Source: Geminicoccus sp.
GTDB taxonomy: Bacteria > Pseudomonadota > Alphaproteobacteria > UBA7985
Assembly: GCA_002708995.1 (NCBI GenBank)
Contig: PAPT01000039.1
Location: 23,889 to 87,888 of the forward strand
Length of the DNA: 64,000 nt
Direction: 5' to 3'
Shown: positions 18,247 to 27,655 of the stretch, one piece after another
How the letters are laid out: every line of letters starts with the position of its first letter
Numbering within the stretch: position 1 is the stretch's first letter
The notes under the pieces: model-generated
Databases searched by the model: none
What the model saw: the letters and a program-made list of their open reading frames with translations, nothing else
Told to the model about the DNA's origin: nothing
Made by a program: the position numbers and the translations under genes

Positions 18247-18281
18247 AAAAAAAATGCGTGGAACCGGCATGGTCCCACGCA
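18247..18281 (-). terminator. Intrinsic terminator after the binding-protein gene
   Basis: The arms TGCGTGGAACC (18255-18265) and GGTCCCACGCA (18271-18281) pair with one mismatch around a GGCAT loop. Eight A residues at 18247-18254 give a U-run on the minus-strand transcript. It lies 80 nt past the stop of the substrate-binding protein and ends the Liv-type operon. Confidence 0.88.
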
Positions 18282-18360
18282 CTTCAAACGCTTTGGATTG
18301 TCCCGGGCACCCAGTCCCGCCTGCCGTCAGGAGCAGGGCCGACCGGGGCACGGACAAATC

Positions 18361-19563
18361 TTAGTCGCGCAGCTTCTCGACAAAGCTCCACTGACCGCCC
18401 TGAATCTGGCTCAGGTAAACGGCAGAGGAACCGGTACGACCGCCTTCACCGAAGCTGATGGTGTCACCGGTGAAGATGTTCGGCACTTCGATGCTCTCCA
18501 TGGCAGCGGTCAGGCTCTCAGGGGTGAGATCCGGGCCAGCGGCCTGCAGCGCAGCAGCCGTGATCATCGCGGCGTTGTGACCCAGCAGCGCAGCACCGGT
18601 CACCAGCGGCGCGCCGGTGACCTGCAGGAAGGTAGCCTCGAACTTGGCAGCCTCTGCGTGCAGGGGGTTGAGGTCAGGGTTCTTGGCATCGTTCATGCCG
18701 ATCCACGAACCAGCAGCGTACAGGCCTTCGAGGGCCTCGAGTACGCCAGCCTGTGCACCCAGCAGGATGACCGCTTCTTCGAAAATTGCGGTCGAACCGA
18801 CGATCGGCATGGGCAGGCCCATGGCAGCAGAGGTCGCCTTGATGCTGATGGCTTCAGGGAAGTTCACGCCGAGGTAAACGGCGTTACAGCCTGCGCCAGC
18901 GAGCTTGGTCAGGGTACCGACGTAGTCGGAATCGCCAGGCTGGTGCGCTGCGGTTGCGGCAACTTCAACGCCGGCCATAGCGGCACCGGACTCAACGCCC
19001 TCAAGGATCTCGTAACCGAAGTCGGTGTCGAGGTAGATGACACAAGGCATGTTCGCACCACCGGCAGCGAAGTGACCAACGGCCGCTTCAACCTGATCGT
19101 AGTAGCTGGACAGGGCGCCGAAACGCTCTGGCATGCCGTCACCGGCGGTGCCGGACATGGAGCGTGCAGCGGTCATGGGCAGCAGGTTCGGAACGTTGAA
19201 TTCGCCCTGAATCGGCAGCACCGCGTTGTTGTGCGGGGTACCGAGCGCGAGCAGCATCGCGAAGATACCGTCGTCAACGACCAGCTTACGACCGGCTTCG
19301 GTCGCCTTTGGCACGAGGTAGGAGCTGTCTTCAACCAGCAGCTCGATCTGTCGGCCATGGATACCGCCCTGCGCGTTCACACCAGCGAAGTAGATCTTGG
19401 CCGCACCGGTCGAACCTGCGCCCCAAGGCTGCAGCGGACCGGACAGTGGGGTGTGTGAACCCAGCAGAATGGTGTCGTCGGTGACCCCCTGCTGAGCGTG
19501 AGCCGAGGCCGCAAAGGCCAGGCCGGCGAGTGCAGCCGTAGCTGCCGTCAAAATGCGCTTCAT
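18361..19563 (-). CDS. Branched-chain amino-acid-type ABC transporter substrate-binding protein
   Basis: 400-residue periplasmic binding protein of the LivK/type 1 fold. A cleavable signal peptide (MKRILTAATAALAGLAFAAS, then AHA cleavage) precedes the mature start QQGVTDDTILLGSHTPLSGP, the canonical first strand of this family. The ATG at 19563 has a strong GGGAGGA ribosome site five bases away, so the longer frame to 19608 is rejected. It is the last gene of the operon, before the terminator at 18247-18281. The ligand is not evident; the neighbouring acyl-CoA synthetase hints at an organic acid rather than an amino acid. Confidence 0.92.
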   Translation of the reverse strand: MKRILTAATAALAGLAFAASAHAQQGVTDDTILLGSHTPLSGPLQPWGAGSTGAAKIYFAGVNAQGGIHGRQIELLVEDSSYLVPKATEAGRKLVVDDGIFAMLLALGTPHNNAVLPIQGEFNVPNLLPMTAARSMSGTAGDGMPERFGALSSYYDQVEAAVGHFAAGGANMPCVIYLDTDFGYEILEGVESGAAMAGVEVAATAAHQPGDSDYVGTLTKLAGAGCNAVYLGVNFPEAISIKATSAAMGLPMPIVGSTAIFEEAVILLGAQAGVLEALEGLYAAGSWIGMNDAKNPDLNPLHAEAAKFEATFLQVTGAPLVTGAALLGHNAAMITAAALQAAGPDLTPESLTAAMESIEVPNIFTGDTISFGEGGRTGSSAVYLSQIQGGQWSFVEKLRD

Positions 19564-19657
19564 GATTATTCCTCCCAAATCCTGCAACGCGTGAGTGCCG
19601 CGGACCACATACGTCCCAGATCGCGGCCATAGGGTTTAATTACGACATTCCGCCGAT

Positions 19658-21541
19658 TTAGTACATGTCTTCGATCAGCGCAGCGTACTTCTTTTCCACC
19701 GTCTGCCGCTTGAGCTTCAGCGTCGGCGTGAGTTCTTCATCTTCTGCCGTGAGCAGCTGATCGATGAGCCGGATCTTCTTGATCTGTTCAACCTGGGCGA
19801 ACTTGCCGTTGACCTTCTCCACTTCGGCTTCGATCAGCGCCACCACTTCGGGGGCGGCACAGAGGCTGGCAAAATTGGAGAAGCTGACCTTGGCATCGGT
19901 CGCGTACTTCTCCACGTTTTCCTGATCGATCATGACCAGCGCGGTCAGGTACTTGCGCCGGTCACCGATGACGATGGCGTCGGTGATGTAGGGTGAGAAC
20001 TTGAGCTCGTTCTCGATCTCGGCCGGGGCAACGTTCTTGCCGCCCTCGGTGATGATGATGTCCTTGATCCGGCCGGTGATGCGAACGTAGCCCTCATCGT
20101 CAATCTCACCGACGTCACCGGTGCGGAAGTAGCCGTCGCCGGTGAACTCGGCCGCCGTCTTTTCGGGCAGGTTGATGTACCCGGCAAAGATCAGGTCGGA
20201 CTGCACCTGGATTTCACCACTATCGGGATCGGTGCGCACGTTGGTGCCGGGGATGGCGCGGCCGATGGTCCCGACCTTGGTGCCCTTGGGCGTGTTCACG
20301 ATGCCGGCGGCGACGGTTTCGCTCATGCCCCAGCCTTCGTAGATGCGCACGCCCAGCGCCCAGTACCAGCGCAGCAGCTCGGGCGAAATCGGCGCAGCAC
20401 CGGAGACACAGCGGGTGACGCTGTTCAGCCCGATCATGGTGCGCACGTTGGAGAGCACGAGCCGGTTAGCAAGCCAGCGCTCGGCGGCGATCAGCGGCGG
20501 CACCGGCTGATTAACCTGCGCATACTTAGCCCAGCGCTCACCCGCGCGCAGCGCCCAGCTGAACATGACCTGCGCCGGACGGGTTGCATCCTTCATCCGC
20601 AGATTGACCGAGCTGTAAATCTTCTCCCACACCCGCGGCACGCCGTTCATGATTTCGGGTGAGACTTCGCGGATGTTGTCGAACACGGTCTGCACGCTCT
20701 CGGCGAAGCAGACGTTGAGCCCGTGTGCAATCTGCAGGTAGGCGCCGAGGCTGCGCTCGTAGATGTGCGCCAGCGGCAGGTAGGAAATCATCGACGCGCC
20801 CGGGGTCGGTTCGAACACCGCATCGGCATATTGCATGGCCGCGATAATGTTTCGGGAGGTGATCATGGTGCCCTTGGGCTTGCCGGTCGTGCCACTGGTG
20901 TAGACCAGCAGGCAGACGTCATCGGTCTGCGAGCCCGCGACGGCGTCATCGAGGTGGTTGGGGTTTTCCGCAACAAAGGCTCGGCCCTCGTCCAGCAACT
21001 GGTCCCAGCTGATGATCTTGGGGTGATCGAGCCCTTCCAGCCCGTCCATGTCGAAGACCACGACCAGCCCGAGGTCCGGGACCCGCGCTTCGATTTCCAG
21101 GAACTTGTCGAGTTGCTCGTCGTTCTCGACGAACAGCGCTTGCAGACCAGCGTCGGTGATAATGTGCTCACACTGGGTCGGCGCATCGGTCTGGTAGATG
21201 CCGGCGACGGTCCCGCCCAGACACTGGCCGGCCATGTCGGCGTAGACCCACTCCTTGCGGTTCTCGGACAGAATGCCGACCCGGCAGCCTCGGCCCAGCC
21301 CCCGGGCGGCAAGCCCGCCGGCCACCGTCGCGACCGTCTCGCGGTAGTGGTTCCAGCTGTAGCGGTGCCAGATGCCCAGATGCTTTTCCATGTGCGCGGT
21401 CTTGTCACCCAGCGCCCGGGTCCGCGCGAGGAAAAGCTTGCTCAGTGTGTCGCAGCCATCGAACTCAAGCGGACTGTCCGAGCTTGCGCCCGGCGAGCGG
21501 AGCCGCAGGGGCTCAAGGGAAATGGGGGCTGAACCGTCCAT
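19658..21541 (-). CDS. Long-chain fatty-acid--CoA ligase family (AMP-binding) protein
   Basis: 627-residue acyl-CoA synthetase of the ANL superfamily. It shows the P-loop-like YTSGTTGKPKGTMIT, the YEGWGMSETVAAG adenine-binding motif, FRTGDVGEIDDEGYVRITGR, and KDIIITEGGKNVAPAEIENE, as in long-chain FadD-type enzymes. It activates a carboxylic acid as CoA thioester with ATP. I place the start at MDGSAPISLE (21541) because the 24 codons upstream carry no homology. It sits inside the Liv operon, between livF and the binding protein, suggesting that the imported acid is activated by this enzyme. Confidence 0.9.
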   Translation of the reverse strand: MDGSAPISLEPLRLRSPGASSDSPLEFDGCDTLSKLFLARTRALGDKTAHMEKHLGIWHRYSWNHYRETVATVAGGLAARGLGRGCRVGILSENRKEWVYADMAGQCLGGTVAGIYQTDAPTQCEHIITDAGLQALFVENDEQLDKFLEIEARVPDLGLVVVFDMDGLEGLDHPKIISWDQLLDEGRAFVAENPNHLDDAVAGSQTDDVCLLVYTSGTTGKPKGTMITSRNIIAAMQYADAVFEPTPGASMISYLPLAHIYERSLGAYLQIAHGLNVCFAESVQTVFDNIREVSPEIMNGVPRVWEKIYSSVNLRMKDATRPAQVMFSWALRAGERWAKYAQVNQPVPPLIAAERWLANRLVLSNVRTMIGLNSVTRCVSGAAPISPELLRWYWALGVRIYEGWGMSETVAAGIVNTPKGTKVGTIGRAIPGTNVRTDPDSGEIQVQSDLIFAGYINLPEKTAAEFTGDGYFRTGDVGEIDDEGYVRITGRIKDIIITEGGKNVAPAEIENELKFSPYITDAIVIGDRRKYLTALVMIDQENVEKYATDAKVSFSNFASLCAAPEVVALIEAEVEKVNGKFAQVEQIKKIRLIDQLLTAEDEELTPTLKLKRQTVEKKYAALIEDMY

Positions 21542-21619
21542 GGTCTGTCTTTCTCCCGTCGTGTTCGTCGCGTCTGTCGTTGCACTTACCGGACGCGCGC
21601 CAAGCGCGCACACCAGCGG

Positions 21620-22462
21620 TTAGCGCCAGGTCTTTTTCCGCTTCCAGCGCTTGTCTTCACGCCCGCTCTCTGCGGTTTCAGCACTGCTTTCGCCCATGCC
21701 GAGGTAGAATTCCTGCACGTCCTTGCTCTTCACCAGCTCGGTGCAGGGGCCATCCATCACGATTCGGCCCAGTTCGAGCACATAGCCGTAGTCTGCGTGC
21801 TCAAGCGCAACGCTGGCGTTCTGCTCGACCAGCAGCATGGTCACGCCGCGCTCCCGGTTCAGGCGAGTGATGATGGCGAAGATTTCCTGCACCAGCAAGG
21901 GCGAGAGCCCCAGCGAAGGCTCGTCGAGCAGCATGATGCTCGGCGACGACAGCAACGCCCGGCCGATCGCCAGCATCTGCTGTTGCCCGCCTGAGAGCAG
22001 GACGGCGCGCTGATCCGCGCGTTCGCGCAGGATCGGGAAGTAGTCGTAGACCGCTTCGATATCGCGCTCGACCGCATCCTTGTTCGAGCGCAGGTAGGCG
22101 CCCATAAGCAGGTTTTCCCGCACCGAGAGGAAAGGGAAGACTTCCCGACCCTCGGGCACGTGGGCGATGCCCTGCGCGGCCACGCGGTCGGGCCGGAAAC
22201 CGGTGATGTCCTGCCCCTTGAGCAGCACCCGGCCCTTGTCGGGCTCGAGAATGCCGGAAATGGTCTTGAGTGTGCTCGACTTGCCCGCACCGTTGGCACC
22301 GAGCAACGTCACCAACGCGCCCTCCTTCACCTCGATCGACAGGCCTTTCACCGCCTGAATCGGGCCGTAGTAGGTCTCGATGTTCTCGACGCTCAGCACC
22401 GTTGTGGCCGGGGCTTCGGTCGCCTTTCTCGCCGTCTTTTTGGTTGCCGTTTTGGCCATCAT
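21620..22462 (-). CDS. livF: ABC transporter ATP-binding protein, LivF type
   Basis: 280-residue ATPase. Walker A is GANGAGKSSTLK, the signature is LSGGQQQMLAIGRAL and Walker B is SIMLLDEPSLGL. The family core is extended at both ends by lysine/arginine-rich tails: MMAKTATKKTARKATEAP at the N-terminus and DKRWKRKKTWR at the C-terminus, which are unusual for LivF. The start ATG at 22462 overlaps the livG stop (ATGA) and has GGAGG five bases upstream. The longer frame to 22750 lies within livG and is a shadow. Confidence 0.94.
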   Translation of the reverse strand: MMAKTATKKTARKATEAPATTVLSVENIETYYGPIQAVKGLSIEVKEGALVTLLGANGAGKSSTLKTISGILEPDKGRVLLKGQDITGFRPDRVAAQGIAHVPEGREVFPFLSVRENLLMGAYLRSNKDAVERDIEAVYDYFPILRERADQRAVLLSGGQQQMLAIGRALLSSPSIMLLDEPSLGLSPLLVQEIFAIITRLNRERGVTMLLVEQNASVALEHADYGYVLELGRIVMDGPCTELVKSKDVQEFYLGMGESSAETAESGREDKRWKRKKTWR

Positions 22463-23256
22463 GTCCCTCCTGCTGCGCGTCGGTTGGCGTCTGCGCCGAG
22501 GTAGGCTTCGATCACGGCCAGGTCGGATTGAACCTCCTGCACTGTGCCGCTGGCGAGGAACCGACCCTGGTTGATCGCGAGCACGTGGTCGCTGACCTTG
22601 TTCACGAGGCTCATGTCGTGTTCGACCATGATCACGGTGATGCCGAGCAGCTTGCGGATATCCTTGATCCAGTAGACCAGATCCTGCGTCTCCTCGACCG
22701 ACAGGCCCGAGGCGGGCTCGTCGAGCAGCAGCAGCTTGGGTTCGGTGCAAAGCGCCCGGGCAATTTCCACCACCTTGCGCACGCCGTAGGGTAGGCCGTT
22801 GATCAGGCTGTCGCGGTAGGGCTGGAGGTCGAGGAAATCGATGACTTCTTCGACCTTGTGCCGGTGCTCGCGTTCAGCCTGCTTGATCCCCGGCATGAAC
22901 AGCATGTCCTGCCAGAAGCGCGAGCCGGCGTGGGTCGCGCGGCCGATCAGCAGGTTCTGCAGCACGCTGGCGTTCTCGAACAGCTCGATGTTCTGGAACG
23001 TGCGGGCAATGCCCAGCGAGGCGATTTGCTCAGCGGGCAGCGAGGTGATGTCCTGCCCGTCGAAGCTCAACCGGCCACGGGTCATGGCGTAGAGGCGGGA
23101 GATGGCGTTGAAGATCGTGGTCTTGCCGGCGCCGTTCGGCCCGATGATGGTGAAGATAGAGCCGCGCTCGACCGCGAAGGTCAGACCATCGACCGCCTTG
23201 ATACCGCCGAAGTGGATGGCGAGGTCGTCGGCCTCGAAGATGTTGTCATTGCTCAT
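22459..23256 (-). CDS. livG: ABC transporter ATP-binding protein, LivG type
   Basis: 265-residue ATPase partner of LivF. Walker A is GPNGAGKTTIFNAI. The LivG-type signature region is LPYGVRKVVEIARAL, Walker B is LLLLDEPASGL, and the C-terminal VMVEHDMSLVNKVSDHVLAI segment is followed by the short LivG tail. It starts 21 nt after livM and overlaps livF by four bases. Confidence 0.95.
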   Translation of the reverse strand: MSNDNIFEADDLAIHFGGIKAVDGLTFAVERGSIFTIIGPNGAGKTTIFNAISRLYAMTRGRLSFDGQDITSLPAEQIASLGIARTFQNIELFENASVLQNLLIGRATHAGSRFWQDMLFMPGIKQAEREHRHKVEEVIDFLDLQPYRDSLINGLPYGVRKVVEIARALCTEPKLLLLDEPASGLSVEETQDLVYWIKDIRKLLGITVIMVEHDMSLVNKVSDHVLAINQGRFLASGTVQEVQSDLAVIEAYLGADANRRAAGGT

Positions 23257-23277
23257 GTCAGCTGTCCCCTCCCCGCC

Positions 23278-24672
23278 TCAATGCAACCGGTCGGTCTTGG
23301 AATAGGCGCGCTGGCGACGGAAGGTGTTGCGCCGGTAGAAGGGGAAGAAGTCGAAGTAGGCCGATGACTTGCGATACCGGGCGAACAGGCCCAGCGGCTC
23401 GTAGGACAGGATCACGATCAGCAGCAGGCCGAACAGAATATCACCCAGGACCGCGACCCCGGCGAGATAGTCCGCGACCCCGCCGAAGAACAGCCGGATC
23501 TGGTCGCCGAAGCCTTCTGCCACGTAGGTTTTCTTGCCCGACAGGAAGTCTTCGGTAAACGGCATGCCGGCGTGCAGGGCGTGGGCGATGTCTTCAAAGT
23601 TGATGATGTATTCGAACAGGATGAAGCGAAGGCCGATGTAGGCGATGGCGCCCAGAATGGCGCCGTGGATCGAGCCCAGTCCGCCGACCACGACGATCAG
23701 CAGCAGCACGATGCTTTCCACCAGCGTGATCGAGCCGTCGCCGACCTTGCCGGCCTGAAACTCGCCGTCGATCGAATAGGCAAACAGGATGCCGGCAATC
23801 GCCGTGAACCCGGCGCTGATCGCCATGGCCAGACACTTGCCGTGCTTGACGTCGATGCCCATGCAGCGCGCCGAAACCTCGCTGTCGCGGATGGCGACCA
23901 GCCCGCGGCCCAACGGGCTGCGGGTGATGTTGCGGGTGATCCAGATGCCGACCATCAGCAGCACGAGGCTGACGTAGTAGAGGTGCAGGCCGTGGGCCGC
24001 GACGCGCAGCTGCGGCGCTTCGGCCCGACCGGCGATCACCACGTCGAACTGGATCAGGGCGTTGTAAAGCCCCTGCAGCCAGCTCAGCGGGTTCCACCAC
24101 ACAACCCGCTCGAACAGGCTGACTTCGACCCGCAGCAGGTCCATGACCCCCAGCCAGAACGTGTGCACCCAGGTGTCGCTGACCACCAGCTTGTCGACGG
24201 CGAAACCGCCGACGTTGGTCAGCATGCCGTTGACCAGCTCAAAGAACAGCAGCGAGGCGATGGACAGGAAAATCCCGGTCATCCGCAGCGCCGGTCGGGC
24301 GACGAGATAGCCAATACCGGCGACGATGATCGTGGTGATCAGGCCGCTGATAATCGCCCAGATGCCGAAGGTATCCGCGCCCACAAGATTGAGCAGATAG
24401 TGATAGAGATAGGCCCCCAGCAGCATGAAGGCCGCGTGTCCGAGGCTGACCACCCCGGTGAAGCCGGTCAGGATCATCATGCCCAGCCCGGCGATTGAGA
24501 AGATCAGAATTTTGGTGCCGAAGTCGAGCAGGGTCGACCCGCCGCCCGAGCTCAGCATCACCATCGGCGCAAGCATGAACACAGCCAGCACGATCAGATA
24601 ATCGCGCACTGCGAGGCTGTCCCGGAACAGGTTGATGTCGGCGTTGTAGCTTTGCTTGAACTGAAACCGCAT
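23278..24672 (-). CDS. livM: ABC transporter permease, LivM type
   Basis: 464-residue inner-membrane permease. The hydrophobic core contains the LivM pattern GLGMMILTGFTGVVSLGHAA and later RSPLGRGLVAIRDSEVSARC, followed by SAGFTAIAGILFAY. It is longer than typical LivM (about 320-420), owing to a periplasmic or cytoplasmic insert around residues 170-240 and a C-terminal tail with KTYVAEGFGDQIRLFFGG. Start at 24672 (MRFQFKQSYNADINLFRD); the 33 codons upstream lie in livH. The gap to livH is 16 nt. Confidence 0.93.
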   Translation of the reverse strand: MRFQFKQSYNADINLFRDSLAVRDYLIVLAVFMLAPMVMLSSGGGSTLLDFGTKILIFSIAGLGMMILTGFTGVVSLGHAAFMLLGAYLYHYLLNLVGADTFGIWAIISGLITTIIVAGIGYLVARPALRMTGIFLSIASLLFFELVNGMLTNVGGFAVDKLVVSDTWVHTFWLGVMDLLRVEVSLFERVVWWNPLSWLQGLYNALIQFDVVIAGRAEAPQLRVAAHGLHLYYVSLVLLMVGIWITRNITRSPLGRGLVAIRDSEVSARCMGIDVKHGKCLAMAISAGFTAIAGILFAYSIDGEFQAGKVGDGSITLVESIVLLLIVVVGGLGSIHGAILGAIAYIGLRFILFEYIINFEDIAHALHAGMPFTEDFLSGKKTYVAEGFGDQIRLFFGGVADYLAGVAVLGDILFGLLLIVILSYEPLGLFARYRKSSAYFDFFPFYRRNTFRRQRAYSKTDRLH

Positions 24673-24688
24673 GATCCGCTCCCCGCCC

Positions 24689-25744
24689 TCAGACTTTCTT
24701 GACCTGAATCTGCGAGACCAGACCACCGGGCCGCAGGAACAGGATCGCCAACAGGAACAGGATCGGCGCATTCACGCCGACGAAGGACGGCACACCAGGC
24801 GCGCCCTGCAACATCTGGTGGGTGATGCCGAGCAAGATGGCCGCGAGGATCGCGCCGGTAATCGAGCCAAAGCCGCCGGCAATCGCCGCGGCATAGGCGA
24901 GGATACCGCCCTGCAGGGTCAGGCCCACAGCGCTGTTCACGCGGGCGGTATCGTTGAGCGCGAACAGGATCCCGGCGCAGGCCGTCAGCGCGCCCGCGAT
25001 CCCCCAGACCAGCGTGTTCAGCCGCGGCACCGGTATGCCCATGTAATAGGCCGCCATCTGGTTCTGGCTGCTCGCCTGCACAGCGACGCCGACCTTGGTG
25101 CGGTTGAGGAACAGCACCACGGCAACCAGCAGCAACGGCACGGCGATCAGGGTGATCAGCTCGGAGATGTCGATGTTGAAAAAGCCGAGGTCGAAGTTAT
25201 AGCGCTTGGCCAGCGGGAAGGGCACGCTTGCAGCCGCGTCCGGCTTGACGATCACGTCCAGCCCGTTGCGGATGATGAAGCCCAGCGCGATGGTGATGAT
25301 GACGATGGCCAGCGGCGACTGCCCGGCGAGGTTGCGGAAAATCAGCAGGTCCGCACCGATCGAAAAGCCGATCATCAGCACGATGGTCAGAACCGCCGAT
25401 ATCAGCCACGGTACCAGCATGGACCAGGGGCCGTCGGGATAGACGCCGTAGACCATTTCCGGGCCGGTCCACTGGGTCAGCACCAGCATGATGAAAATCG
25501 ACAGGGCCATGAAATCGCCCTGCGCGAAGTTGACGATTTCCGTAGTGCGGTAGATGAGTACGAAGGCGAGCGCGATGACCGCGAGGATCATGCCCTCAAG
25601 CAGGCCAGCGACCAGAAGCCGGGGTAGATTTTGTAGGTAGAACGTCCAGTTTCCGCCGATGAGATCCTGAAAAAACCATTCTGAAACCGCGGAAAAAAGT
25701 TCCACCGAGCGCAACCTCCCAATTGCCTTGAAAGCCCTTACCAC
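24689..25744 (-). CDS. livH: ABC transporter permease, LivH type
   Basis: 351-residue inner-membrane permease, first gene of the Liv operon. Family motifs: LAFVLIYRTTEIVNFAQGDF near the N-terminus, GFIIRNGLDVIV, and AYAAAIAGGFGSITGAILAA toward the C-terminus. A 40-residue N-terminal segment comes before the first helix, longer than usual, so the true start could be a little downstream. The promoter should lie in the 208-nt divergent region shared with the acyl-CoA synthetase gene at 25953. Confidence 0.94.
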   Translation of the reverse strand: MVRAFKAIGRLRSVELFSAVSEWFFQDLIGGNWTFYLQNLPRLLVAGLLEGMILAVIALAFVLIYRTTEIVNFAQGDFMALSIFIMLVLTQWTGPEMVYGVYPDGPWSMLVPWLISAVLTIVLMIGFSIGADLLIFRNLAGQSPLAIVIITIALGFIIRNGLDVIVKPDAAASVPFPLAKRYNFDLGFFNIDISELITLIAVPLLLVAVVLFLNRTKVGVAVQASSQNQMAAYYMGIPVPRLNTLVWGIAGALTACAGILFALNDTARVNSAVGLTLQGGILAYAAAIAGGFGSITGAILAAILLGITHQMLQGAPGVPSFVGVNAPILFLLAILFLRPGGLVSQIQVKKV

Positions 25745-25952
25745 CAGACTGCGGCCCCTTAGAGCACAAGTGCGCTCGGCATCTCAAGAGGTATGTTTAT
25801 CAGATTGATACCGAATCGTGACCTTCAATCACAGGCCTGAAGCATCGCACAAAAAATGGGCTGTATCGGCCGAAGTCGCTCAGTTCAGGGTGCAAGCGCA
25901 GCGGAAAAATGGGCACCTACCCCAATGTCTCAAACTCACTTAGAGTGGTCCC
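25745..25952. promoter_or_regulatory. Divergent regulatory region between livH and an acyl-CoA synthetase gene
   Basis: 208-nt gap between divergent starts, more AT-rich than the flanks. It holds an inverted repeat GGTAT (25790-25794) / ATACC (25808-25812), 13 nt apart, and a near-palindrome around 25762-25777 (GAGCAC and GCGCTC). Either could be an operator. No -35/-10 pair is convincing by eye. Confidence 0.45.
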
Positions 25953-27611
25953 ATGACGATAAACGCGCCGAACCGAGCCCTGCTGAGCGCCCAGCCCTAC
26001 ACCGAGCTGGTGCGCGGTTTTCAGTGGCAGATCCCGGAGACCTTCAACATCGGCGCGGCGACAACCGGATTCTGGGCCAAGGCCGACCCGGACCGGATCG
26101 CGATCATCGACGAGCAGGAAGACGGCAGCATCCGCGAGTGGAGCTTTCTGGCCCTCGACCGGCTGGCCAACCGCTTCGCCAATGCGCTGACCGCTGCTGG
26201 CGCGCGGGTGGGAGACCGCATCGGCGTGCATCTGCCCCAGCGGGTAGAAACCGCCGCCGCTCACCTCGGCGCGCTCAAAGCCGGTCTGATCACCGTGCCG
26301 TTGTTTGAGCTGTTCGGCGAAGACGCGCTCAACTTCCGCCTGCGCACCGCCGAGGCCCGGTTTCTGGTGACCAGTGCGACCGGAGCAGCTCTGATAGACC
26401 GCGATAACCTGCCCTCGCTCACAGCGGTGATTTCCGTCGACGGCGCCTCGGACCACGCCCTGAGCTGGACTGATTTTGTCTACCCGGCCCGGGATCAATT
26501 CGAGGCGCTGGCCACCCGCGCCGACGACCGCGCCTTCATCATCTTCACCAGCGGCACCGAAGGCCCGCCCAAGGGTGCGGTGCACGCGCATCGGGTGGTG
26601 CTCGGCCACCTGCCCGGGGTCGAGATGCCACAAAACTTCATGCCCCAGCCTGGCGACCGCTTCTGGACCCCGGCGGACTGGTCGTGGATCGGCGGCCTGC
26701 TCGACGTGCTCATGCCCGCGCTCTATTTCGGGGTGCCGGTGATCGCCCGGCGCTTCGCAAAGTTTGACCCCGAAGCCGCCTTTGACCTCATGGCGCGGCA
26801 CCGGGTCAGAAACGCCTTCCTACCGCCTACCGCATTGAAATTCATGGCGAAATCCATCGAACGCCCGGTGGCAGGTGTCGAATTGCGCTCGATTGGCAGC
26901 GGCGGCGAGCGGCTCGGCGCACCGCTGCAGGAATGGTCACAGACGGTCTTCGGCCGCCCCGTGAACGAGTTCTACGGCCAGACCGAAGTTAACCTGATCA
27001 TCTCCAACTGCCATGAAATCATGGACATCAAACCTGGCTTCATGGGCCGGGCCGTGCCCGGGCACTACGTTGCGATTGTCGATGATAAAGGGGTAGTCCT
27101 ACCTGCTGGCGAAGTCGGTAATTTTGCCGTCCGGCGACCCGACCCGGTGCTGTTCCTCGAATACTTCCGCCTGCCCGACAAGACCGCAGAGAAGTTTGTC
27201 GGTGACTGGTGCATCCTCGGCGACCGGGGCTACCGAGACCGTGACGGCTACTTCTGGTTCGAAGGCCGGAATGACGACGTCATTTCCTCGGCGGGCTACC
27301 GCATAGGCCCGTCTGAGATCGAGGAATGCCTGCAGACCCACAGCGCCGTGCAGCTCTCCGGCGTCATCGGCCGTGATGACGCTGATCGTGGTGAAATCGT
27401 CGTCGCCTACGTCGTCGTTGCTAAGGGGATCACCGCCGACAAGGCGCTGAAGGACAAGCTGAAGGACCACGTGCGCTCACGCCTGTCCAGGCACGCCTAC
27501 CCGCGCGAAATTTGCTTCATCGACGATTTGCCCATGACTATTACCGGCAAGATCCAGCGCGGGGTTCTGCGACAGATGGACCGGCGACGCGGCCATGATG
27601 GCGAGATGTAG
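25953..27611 (+). CDS. Acyl-CoA synthetase (acetyl/medium-chain type AMP-binding protein)
   Basis: 552-residue ANL-superfamily ligase. Motifs: FIIFTSGTEGPPKGAVHAHR (P-loop; Glu replaces the usual Thr), TPADWSWIGGL, NEFYGQTEVNLIISN, RNDDVISSAGYRIGPSEIEE and the C-terminal catalytic lysine in MTITGKIQRGVLRQ. This pattern is closest to acetyl-CoA synthetase-like and medium-chain acyl-CoA synthetases. It is transcribed away from the Liv operon and has no operon partner downstream. Substrate unknown; a short or medium acid is likely. Confidence 0.88.
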   Translation: MTINAPNRALLSAQPYTELVRGFQWQIPETFNIGAATTGFWAKADPDRIAIIDEQEDGSIREWSFLALDRLANRFANALTAAGARVGDRIGVHLPQRVETAAAHLGALKAGLITVPLFELFGEDALNFRLRTAEARFLVTSATGAALIDRDNLPSLTAVISVDGASDHALSWTDFVYPARDQFEALATRADDRAFIIFTSGTEGPPKGAVHAHRVVLGHLPGVEMPQNFMPQPGDRFWTPADWSWIGGLLDVLMPALYFGVPVIARRFAKFDPEAAFDLMARHRVRNAFLPPTALKFMAKSIERPVAGVELRSIGSGGERLGAPLQEWSQTVFGRPVNEFYGQTEVNLIISNCHEIMDIKPGFMGRAVPGHYVAIVDDKGVVLPAGEVGNFAVRRPDPVLFLEYFRLPDKTAEKFVGDWCILGDRGYRDRDGYFWFEGRNDDVISSAGYRIGPSEIEECLQTHSAVQLSGVIGRDDADRGEIVVAYVVVAKGITADKALKDKLKDHVRSRLSRHAYPREICFIDDLPMTITGKIQRGVLRQMDRRRGHDGEM

Positions 27612-27655
27612 CGTCTCTCTAAGCTATTGTATTATATTGATTTTTTTGAGGTTTT

